A stretch of DNA of 8,764 bases from Caldilineaceae bacterium (GTDB lineage Bacteria > Chloroflexota > Anaerolineae > Caldilineales > Caldilineaceae): positions 10,723 to 19,486 of the forward strand of contig JALHQH010000089.1 in NCBI GenBank assembly GCA_022842065.1, given 5' to 3'. The notes under the pieces are model-generated. The model saw only the letters and a program-made list of their open reading frames with translations, did no database searches and was not told the DNA's origin. A program made the translations under genes and the position numbers. This document shows positions 1 to 5,144 of this stretch, one piece after another (the stretch's first letter is position 1; every line of letters begins with the position of its first letter).

Positions 1-81
1 ACTTTCAAACCTATGGTGTGCTATATGGAAATCGCACCTACGCCCCTTGAATTCCTCTGCCCGTCACCCTTCCCCAGTACC

Positions 82-154
82 AAAGTATCTACACACCCTC
101 ACACGCTCAAACGAAAAACAACACCTCAACCAAACACGAAAGTGTCTATACACC
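82..154. repeat. Pair of 16-bp direct repeats upstream of first gene
   Basis: AAAGTATCTACACACC at 82-97 recurs as AAAGTGTCTATACACC at 139-154, with 13 of 16 or more positions identical and starts 57 bp apart. The second copy contains GTGT-CTAT-ACAC, a short dyad typical of repressor operators. The copies lie in the 232-base stretch ahead of the first gene, which holds no convincing gene of its own. A weak -10-like TACACT lies at 171-176 but has no good -35. An operator pair for a TetR-like or similar regulator is an inference; chance similarity in this A/C-rich stretch is possible. Confidence 0.35.
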
Positions 155-232
155 GACCCTGGGCAACCGCTACACTGTTTGCATGGTTCGTCGCCGACAA
201 AAACAACTGATGTTTATGCGAGGGATGGGGGA

Positions 233-478
233 ATGTCAACCAAGCCAAATGCCAGAATCGACCCCGATCAACCAGCGATTTATCAAATCCGGCTCAAGGG
301 CCACCTAGGCGCGCACTGGGCCATCTGGTTTAGCGAGATGACGATCACGCTGGAAGAGAATGGCGACACGCACGTAACGGGACCCGTCGCCGATCAGGCC
401 GCCTTGCATGGCTTGCTGCGCAAAGTGCGCGATGCGGGGATACCCTTGCTTTCTGTCGTATGGTTCGAATCTGAATAA
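233..478 (+). CDS. Small conserved hypothetical protein (81 aa)
   Basis: An 81-residue soluble protein with no signal peptide or membrane segment. From memory it matches a widespread uncharacterised family seen in Chloroflexota and Actinobacteria, whose members share a core like IYQIRLKGHL..W..WF followed by TITLEENGDT, TGPVADQAALHGLL and KVRDAGIPLLSV. Here the core spans residues 16-75, almost the whole protein. The function of the family is unknown to me; members are often found singly beside membrane proteins or regulators. The start at 233 is chosen because GAGGG (220-224) lies 8 bases upstream and the family core begins shortly after. The reading frame stays open upstream to 47, but that stretch has no family similarity. 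The next gene starts 18 bases after the stop, so the two are probably co-transcribed. Confidence 0.82.
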   Translation: MSTKPNARIDPDQPAIYQIRLKGHLGAHWAIWFSEMTITLEENGDTHVTGPVADQAALHGLLRKVRDAGIPLLSVVWFESE

Positions 479-496
479 TCAAACAAGGAGACAAAA

Positions 497-925
497 ATGA
501 GTACAAACCCAAAAACACCACTAAACGTAGTGGAAGAGATCAGGGTCAATATGAAGCTTGCAGCACTGTGGGCGAGTATGATGTTTTTCTACATCTATGT
601 CGATTATTTCGGCTTACATATGCCGGGCCATCTACAGAATATCCTGGCAGGAAAAGTATTTGTATTTGACATTACACAAGTCTTTCTATTGACAGGACTG
701 GTTTTGACAACAATTCCAGCGCTGATGATATTCCTTTCCGTCGCCTTGCCAGCGAAAGTAAATCGTTGGACAAACATCATCGTGGCTGCGCTTTGGATTC
801 CTTATACATTGTTCAATTTGGCAGGTGAGTTTTGGATACATATGGTGTATGGCGCTGTTGTAGAAGTCGTTCTTCAATTACTAATTATCCGTTATGCCTG
901 GAAATGGACTGAACAGAAGGCATAA
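497..925 (+). CDS. DUF6326-type four-helix membrane protein
   Basis: A 142-residue integral membrane protein. Predicted helices by eye lie at about residues 21-40, 60-84, 91-110 and 115-135. The pattern fits the DUF6326 family of small membrane proteins of unknown function: LAALWASMMFFYIYVDYFGL, then MPG, then NRWTNIIVAALW, then a C-terminal helix ending IIRYAWKW. Length is normal for the family. An AAGGAG ribosome-binding site (485-490) sits 6 bases before the ATG. The gene follows the 81-residue protein by 18 bases and probably shares its transcript. Its DNA is clearly more AT-rich than the genes on either side, which suggests a separate origin. No catalytic motif is visible. Confidence 0.78.
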   Translation: MSTNPKTPLNVVEEIRVNMKLAALWASMMFFYIYVDYFGLHMPGHLQNILAGKVFVFDITQVFLLTGLVLTTIPALMIFLSVALPAKVNRWTNIIVAALWIPYTLFNLAGEFWIHMVYGAVVEVVLQLLIIRYAWKWTEQKA

Positions 926-963
926 GCAGGATCTTACGCCAACGCGGGGTGAGTCATAGCGAC

Positions 964-972
964 AAGGAGGTG
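964..972 (+). promoter_or_regulatory. Strong ribosome-binding sequence without a good gene
   Basis: AAGGAGGTG is a full complement to the 16S rRNA 3' end, yet no start codon lies at the right distance. The only frame it could serve starts at the overlapping GTG (970) and encodes 25 residues, ending at 1047 inside the start of the next gene. That spacing is too short for normal initiation. It may be a remnant of a lost gene start, a leader peptide coupled to the gene at 1037, or chance. Confidence 0.3.
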
Positions 973-1036
973 TCAATCGTTTTATCCAAGTTCGATTCAA
1001 TGAACCTGATCAATACTATTCAAGCAAAGGAGATAA

Positions 1037-1795
1037 ATGATGAATGATTTACGGAAAGTGGCGCAGGTGAACACAGAGACCAAGTCAGCGATCGGAGGAA
1101 GTCGGATGAGCGAGGCAGCGACACCAGCAGTGGCCGCAGGGAACCGGGTGTCCACGACGCGCATCGTCGGCGGCGTCGCGGTTGCCTACGCCGCGTCAGT
1201 GTTCGTTCAGAACGCGGCGTTTGGCACTGGCGCCCCTCTCTACAGCGATCCTCTTGGTGTGGTCCTCGCCTACTACGCCGAGAACAGGGTGGCCGTCGCC
1301 GTGGGTCTGGAGGCCGTGAACTTGCCGCTGCTCCTGTTGTTCGTCACGGCGCTACACGGGCTCGTGCAGCACCGTGGCGGTGCAGGGGCGGACTGGTCGC
1401 GGCTCGCGGTGGCAGCCGGAGCGACGCTCTCGGCGGTATCCGCCCTCGCCATGGCCACGCAAATCGCGGCCGTGCTCGCCGCGGATGGCCTGGCCGAGCC
1501 GACCCCCGCCTTCGAGCTGATCTGGCAGCTCCATGCCGCGGTCTTGGCGCTCACGCTGCCCGCGATGGGGGCGACCTTCATCGGCGCGGCGTTGGCCACC
1601 CACGCCAGCGGTTTGACGCGGCCGTGGCAGCGGCTGCTAGGCGTGGCGGGCGGCAGCTTGCTCATCTTGGCCGGGGCCGGAAACCTCGCCATCGCGGATG
1701 GGTCGCCACTGCTGTTCGTCGGCGTTCTGGGCTTAGCCACGTGGCTCGTCTGGCTCGTTGTCACCGGCCTACGGCTCATCCGTGGACAGGGCTGA
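1037..1795 (+). CDS. Six-helix membrane protein of unknown function
   Basis: A 252-residue, alanine- and leucine-rich membrane protein. Hydrophobic helices are visible at about residues 41-61, 86-110, 123-148, 160-186, 200-220 and 226-247. The arrangement resembles DUF4386-like proteins, but I cannot assign a family with certainty and see no catalytic motif. The start is ambiguous. AAAGGAG (1026-1032) serves the tandem ATGs at 1037 and 1040, whereas GGAGG (1094-1098) sits 7 bases before an in-frame ATG at 1106 (Met24, protein beginning MSEAATP). The first 23 residues are hydrophilic and poorly conserved-looking, and the very GC-rich composition begins near 1100. The shorter 229-residue form from 1106 may therefore be the original gene, with the longer start added by a junction. 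Its composition is unlike the AT-rich gene before it, a sign of mosaic origin. Confidence 0.75.
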   Translation: MMNDLRKVAQVNTETKSAIGGSRMSEAATPAVAAGNRVSTTRIVGGVAVAYAASVFVQNAAFGTGAPLYSDPLGVVLAYYAENRVAVAVGLEAVNLPLLLLFVTALHGLVQHRGGAGADWSRLAVAAGATLSAVSALAMATQIAAVLAADGLAEPTPAFELIWQLHAAVLALTLPAMGATFIGAALATHASGLTRPWQRLLGVAGGSLLILAGAGNLAIADGSPLLFVGVLGLATWLVWLVVTGLRLIRGQG

Positions 1796-1829
1796 CGTCG
1801 CTCTATGGTGGCGCGCTTTGCAGCGAAAG

Positions 1830-1838
1830 AAAGGAGGT
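1830..1838 (+). promoter_or_regulatory. Second strong ribosome-binding sequence without a gene
   Basis: AAAGGAGGT lies in the 102-base gap between the membrane protein and the hydrolase. No ATG, GTG or TTG follows at a usable distance in a frame of useful length. The frame reading through it ends at 1905, overlapping the start of the hydrolase. The hydrolase has its own site (GGAG at 1886-1889), so this one is unexplained. It may be a relic of a deleted gene. Confidence 0.3.
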
Positions 1839-1897
1839 TGCACCGATTTTTCGAACGTACGCTAATTTCAATATTCTAACCAAACGGAGCAATTCAC

Positions 1898-3172
1898 ATG
1901 TTTAAGAAACGAGCTATGCCCCAGCAACCATTTTTCATGATGGTGGGCATGCTATTCACCCTACTGCTAAGTGCCTGCCAGCTTGTTCAACTACCCGCAC
2001 CTGAGCAAGGCGCGGCTGCCGTCACCGCACCTCGGCCAGACAGGCCGTCCTATGCCGAGCGCGGCCAGTTTGACGTGGGCTACCGCTCGCTTGTCAGCGA
2101 TGGAGAGGCGGCACGATCACTTGATGTTCACCTCTGGTATCCAGCACTTAACCCAGCGGGCGCGGTTGAGGAGATTGCCTACGAATTCACGCTGAAAGAC
2201 CCGGAATGGCAAACCAACGCCCCAGCGATTGTCAATGGCCATGCGCTGCGCGACGCATCCGTTAATGACGCTGAAGGTCCATATCCGCTAGTGATCTTCT
2301 CCCATGGCTTTAACACAAATGCGCCCTGGTACAGCACCCTGCTCGAACAATACGCCTCGCAAGGATTCATCGTTCTGGCACCAGAACATGTCGAGCAGGA
2401 TTGGATGGAAAGCGCGCCAGCAACCATCGACCGCCCCCTCGACATCACCCAGGTCTTGGATTATGCGGAAGCGCTGACTGGGCAAGGCGGAGAATTGGCC
2501 GGACTGATTGATATGGCGAATGTAGCCGTAGTGGGACACTCCTTTGGTGGCTACACGGTGCTGGCCATGTCGGGCGCGCAGATGGACATGCAGTCCTTTA
2601 ATCAAAGCTGCGCCGAGTTGTCCCCTGAGGATCATCCAAAGCAATTTCTCTGTGAGCCCTTTCTAGGAATGGACGCCGATATGGCAGCACATGCCGGTCT
2701 AGACGCTGTACCTGCGGACCTGTGGCCCTCGCTTGGTGATTCGCGTGTCACTGCCATTGTCTCGATTGCTGGCGACGCCTTCTTGTTCGACCAGGTAGGG
2801 TTATCAAAAGTTACGATACCCATGATGGCCATTGGTGGAATGGCGGACACTGTTACGCCCTACGACTGGGGCAGCAAACTATCGTATGATTATGTCTCTA
2901 GCGAACAAAAAGTGCTGGTCGGCTTCCAAGGGGCAGAGCATATGTTTATCTTCACCCCCTGCGCGCAGATGCCTTGGATTGCAGAGTTCCCCTACCGTGA
3001 CTACATCTGCTTCGATCCCGTGTGGGATAAGCAGCGTGGGCTGGATTTGGTTCACCACTTCTCCACCGCATTTCTGCTCGACACGCTCAAGGGTGATCAG
3101 GCTGCCCACGAGATGCTCTTGCCCGATGCCGTGCAGTTCCCCGGCATCGAGTATAGGACGACGCTGCGTTAG
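1898..3172 (+). CDS. Lipoprotein alpha/beta hydrolase, PAF-acetylhydrolase-like
   Basis: A 424-residue secreted esterase or lipase-like enzyme of the alpha/beta-hydrolase fold, closest to the PAF-acetylhydrolase isoform II / predicted dienelactone hydrolase group. A lipoprotein signal is clear: basic N-terminus (KKR), hydrophobic stretch at 11-24, and lipobox LSAC with Cys27 as the lipidated residue, so the enzyme should be anchored outside the membrane. The fold shows the oxyanion-region SHG (135-137) after the strand PLVIF. The nucleophile elbow GHSFGG has Ser215. The probable acid is Asp317 in IGGMADTVTP, and the catalytic His348 is in GAEHMF. Cysteines at 238, 252, 355 and 371 could form disulfides in the extracytoplasmic domain. 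GGAG (1886-1889) lies 8 bases before the ATG. Substrate is not predictable; short-chain or oxidised phospholipid esters are typical of the family. Confidence 0.88.
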   Translation: MFKKRAMPQQPFFMMVGMLFTLLLSACQLVQLPAPEQGAAAVTAPRPDRPSYAERGQFDVGYRSLVSDGEAARSLDVHLWYPALNPAGAVEEIAYEFTLKDPEWQTNAPAIVNGHALRDASVNDAEGPYPLVIFSHGFNTNAPWYSTLLEQYASQGFIVLAPEHVEQDWMESAPATIDRPLDITQVLDYAEALTGQGGELAGLIDMANVAVVGHSFGGYTVLAMSGAQMDMQSFNQSCAELSPEDHPKQFLCEPFLGMDADMAAHAGLDAVPADLWPSLGDSRVTAIVSIAGDAFLFDQVGLSKVTIPMMAIGGMADTVTPYDWGSKLSYDYVSSEQKVLVGFQGAEHMFIFTPCAQMPWIAEFPYRDYICFDPVWDKQRGLDLVHHFSTAFLLDTLKGDQAAHEMLLPDAVQFPGIEYRTTLR

Positions 3173-3202
3173 TTCAGCCATGATCATAGGGGCATGAGCA
3201 GA

Positions 3203-3240
3203 TGCGCTGGTTCCCACGCTGGAACGTGGGAACCAGCGCA
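3203..3240. repeat. REP-like palindrome, 16-bp perfect arms
   Basis: TGCGCTGGTTCCCACG (3203-3218) and its exact reverse complement (3225-3240) flank the 6-base spacer CTGGAA. It lies 30 bases after the hydrolase stop. No T run follows, so it is a poor terminator. The core GTTCCCACG..CGTGGGAAC resembles the REP-type palindromes scattered through many bacterial genomes and linked to REP-associated tyrosine transposases; that comparison is from memory. It would also form a stable mRNA 3' hairpin protecting the hydrolase transcript. Confidence 0.7.
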
Positions 3241-3651
3241 AGATGTTGACAGCCTTTATGATCGCACAACGCAACCCTCATGAGCCAAGCGACGTACTGA
3301 ATCTCATTGTTTGCTGTCCGATATGTTGATGAGAAACAAAACGCTCACAAGGAACAAACCTATGGCAACAAAGCCGCTTTTCTCTACATCCCCGTCCTTC
3401 GCCCAGTCGGAACAGACCGCACTGGGCAGATATTTTCGATAAGCGTGGTCGCTTAACCCGATGTTGACGATTCTCTTGATCGCCTCCATCGCCCAATTCG
3501 TTGTCAGTTTGATCGGGCTGTTGGTCAATCCACGGATTGTGGTGGGAATGCCTCGATGGCTAGCTTACCCGAAAGCCGAAGCACTGCAAGTAACCATCCT
3601 CTGTCAATCGAGGCTATTTTTCCCACCGCACTTTGTTCACAATCAAACCCG
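3241..3651. other. Gene-poor stretch with a possible broken small membrane ORF
   Basis: No confident gene. On the plus strand a frame begins at 3323 (or at ATG 3362, with AAGGA about 8 bases upstream) and reads to a TAA at 3440-3442. The same frame then resumes through ATG 3461 to a stop at 3662-3664. The second piece encodes one hydrophobic helix (about residues 2-22: LTILLIASIAQFVVSLIGLL) and then loses protein-like character. On the minus strand, 3528-3304 can encode 74 residues from a TTG, ending in a hydrophobic segment (SGFVAIGLFLVSVLFLI), with no good ribosome-binding site. Either may be a remnant of a small membrane gene. The strong terminator directly after supports some plus-strand transcript here. 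Confidence 0.25.
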
Positions 3652-3708
3652 AAGGGGCGTGTAATAATTCTGCTTAAAGAAATCAGAATTATTACACGCC
3701 CCTTTTTT
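3652..3708 (+). terminator. Very strong rho-independent terminator
   Basis: Perfect 21-bp arms (3652-3672 and 3684-3704) enclose an 11-base loop and lead directly into six T residues (3703-3708) followed by GTTT. The stem base is GGGGCG/CGCCCC, ideal for plus-strand termination. On the minus strand only two U residues follow the stem, so it would act weakly on transcripts leaving the recombinase, whose stop is 96 bases away. The stem is longer than usual for a terminator. The nearest confident plus-strand gene ends 480 bases upstream, with a palindrome in between. Confidence 0.85.
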
Positions 3709-3803
3709 GTTTACCCAAGCGTTCAAAAACCTTGCGAACAGATAAGAAAATTACCCCCACAACACTTGATGAAAATCAACGAATATGGGTTCAGCAGAGT
3801 CAG

Positions 3804-4724
3804 TTATCGTTTGTTGTCAAGTCGGCATGACGTAATGCCTGCCATTACCGCCTGGTACTGGGCCGAAACACCTTCCAGATTGTCCCACAACGCATAGATC
3901 TCAGCAGTAGTGCTCATCCGTTGGTGACCTAGAATGCGCTGGATCAACGCCATATCCGCGCCCTGATCCAACATGTAACGCGCCAAACCATGCCGAAAAC
4001 GATGGGGGGTCAAGCGCGCAATCCCCGCCCGCGCACAAAGTTGCGTCAGCCGTTGCCGCACCCCATTCGTGCTCAGCACACCATCAGCCCCTTTCCAGCC
4101 ATCACTGCTCAGGAAGATCTCGCCCGATGGCCATAGCGGACGCGCATACAAATAGGCGACAAAGGCGCGCCTGATTGGCTCCAACATCGGCACCAGATGA
4201 TCATCGCCCCCCTTCTTGCCCCGAATGATCAAGATCCGATTGCGCACGTCAAAATCTTCAATCCGCAGCCGGCAAAGTTCAGCGACCCGTAGACCACTAA
4301 GAAACAGGGTCGAAACCAACAAGTAATCCCGCGCATCGATCCAGTTGTCGGCCAAGGAAATCGATTTCAGTAGCGCTTCGTACTCGTCAGGTGTCGTGCG
4401 GCGGGGCTGGCGCTTGGGCACCCGCGGTAACTCCACATCCTGCAAGGGATTGGTGGTGATCAACTTCCGCTTCAGCAACCAGCGAAAAAACACGTTCAGT
4501 GCCCGATGTGCCCCCCAAATCGAACTGGGCTGCAAACCGCGCTCCCTGGCCAAATACAGATAGTATCGCTCAAACGTACTCGACGTAAACCAATCGCCGG
4601 GGTGATCGACTAGCCATTGGTGAAAACAGCGGATCTGGATCTCGTACCACACAGTCGTTGCCGTGGTACGACCGGCCGCCTGCTTGGCGGCAAGAAACTC
4701 AGACAATGCATCTAATAATTGCAT
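3804..4724 (-). CDS. Tyrosine recombinase / integrase (XerC/D-like)
   Basis: A 306-residue site-specific recombinase that cuts and rejoins DNA through a tyrosine. The N-terminal core-binding (SAM-like) domain covers about residues 1-95 and the catalytic domain 105-295. All active-site residues are present: Arg146 in SGLRVAEL, Lys170/171 in RGKKGG, His241 and Arg244 in TPHRFRHG, His267 in LGHQRMST, and the nucleophile Tyr277 in AEIYAL. Size and layout are those of XerC/D and short plasmid or phage integrases, without an arm-binding domain. The start at 4724 is preferred because AGAGAGGA lies about 6 bases upstream on the minus strand. A TTG at 4757 would add 11 residues but has no such site. 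The gene is divergent from the replication operon. It may resolve plasmid multimers or integrate the element. No paired attachment site is recognisable. Confidence 0.93.
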   Translation of the reverse strand: MQLLDALSEFLAAKQAAGRTTATTVWYEIQIRCFHQWLVDHPGDWFTSSTFERYYLYLARERGLQPSSIWGAHRALNVFFRWLLKRKLITTNPLQDVELPRVPKRQPRRTTPDEYEALLKSISLADNWIDARDYLLVSTLFLSGLRVAELCRLRIEDFDVRNRILIIRGKKGGDDHLVPMLEPIRRAFVAYLYARPLWPSGEIFLSSDGWKGADGVLSTNGVRQRLTQLCARAGIARLTPHRFRHGLARYMLDQGADMALIQRILGHQRMSTTAEIYALWDNLEGVSAQYQAVMAGITSCRLDNKR

Positions 4725-4763
4725 AGGGTTTCCTCTCTGGGATTGTGGCTTTGACAACGCCAG

Positions 4764-4801
4764 GAGGGACGGATCTTCGTTGGCGCGGCGATCCGTCCCT
4801 C
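4764..4801. repeat. 12-bp inverted repeat upstream of the recombinase
   Basis: GAGGGACGGATC (4764-4775) and its exact reverse complement (4790-4801) flank a 14-base spacer. The element lies 40 bases upstream of the recombinase start. It overlaps where transcription would begin from the extended -10 at 4802-4810. It may be an operator for autoregulation, a recombinase binding site, or a 5' leader hairpin. On the plus strand it is followed by ATTTTA, a weak T tract, but no gene upstream needs a terminator there. Confidence 0.6.
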
Positions 4802-4810
4802 ATTTTAGCA
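4802..4810 (-). promoter_or_regulatory. Candidate extended -10 promoter of the recombinase
   Basis: Read on the minus strand this is TGCTAAAAT, an extended -10 (TGnTATAAT) with one mismatch. A TTGACA lies at 4819-4814 but only 6 bases away, too close to act as its -35. A start point near 4795 would fall inside the right arm of the inverted repeat, about 70 bases before the recombinase start codon. Prediction by eye only. Confidence 0.33.
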
Positions 4811-5130
4811 GCTTGTCAATTTTGAAGAAAATGGGCGTGGCGCAGAGTCAGATAAACCGACGAAAGCTTCCTTTCGTTCTACATCATTTGTACCATAGTT
4901 AGCTTACGCAACCAAGCAAACTTCAGCCCCGTACACGAGGATATCCGTAATATTTGCTAGTCAACCTCATCCTTACACAAGGATACGACTTACGCACGGA
5001 GAACGAAAATCTAGAGCGATGTAGTCATGGTCAAGTGCCTGTGCTCAGGTGGCTACATAGTTCCAAACGGCAAAGGAGCAGCCCAAAACCAATCTTATTC
5101 ACGCTAACCCTAATCCCACACCAAAGCACG
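4811..5130. other. Divergent intergenic leader with small hairpins
   Basis: No credible gene lies between the recombinase and the replication gene. Visible structure includes ACGAAAG-CTTC-CTTTCGT (4860-4877), the palindrome GGATATCC (4939-4946), and ATCCTT-ACAC-AAGGAT (4969-4984). A larger hairpin has 9-base arms at 5019-5027 and 5050-5058 with one G-U pair, and CCTG-TGCT-CAGG (5038-5049) stacked inside it. CTTACGCA occurs twice (4903-4910, 4989-4996). The stretch is more AT-rich than the flanking genes. It most likely holds the promoter and copy-control elements of the replication operon, but I see no convincing -35/-10 pair on the plus strand. Confidence 0.45.
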
Positions 5131-5142
5131 AAAGGACACCCA
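5131..5142 (+). promoter_or_regulatory. Ribosome-binding leader of the replication gene, copy 1
   Basis: AAAGGACACCCA with AAAGGA 8 bases before the ATG at 5145. The identical 12 bases occur at 6220-6231 before the next gene, and CACACCA precedes both copies (5117-5123, 6211-6217). This decides the start at 5145. Confidence 0.7.
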
Positions 5143-5144
5143 TT

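Noticed and set aside
1273..1779. Minus-strand 168-aa frame opposite the GC-rich membrane gene
   Set aside because: It has low-complexity Ser/Ala/Pro content with no start signal. The plus strand encodes coherent membrane helices.
2288..2644. Minus-strand 118-aa frame opposite the hydrolase
   Set aside because: It is opposite a complete alpha/beta hydrolase with signal peptide and catalytic triad.
3203..3240. dif-like recombination site (arms around a 6-base spacer)
   Set aside because: The spacer size fits, but the arms are fully symmetric, GC-rich and resemble REP elements rather than Xer-binding arms.
3246..3251. TTGACA as a -35 promoter element
   Set aside because: No -10-like hexamer lies 16-18 bases downstream and no solid gene follows.
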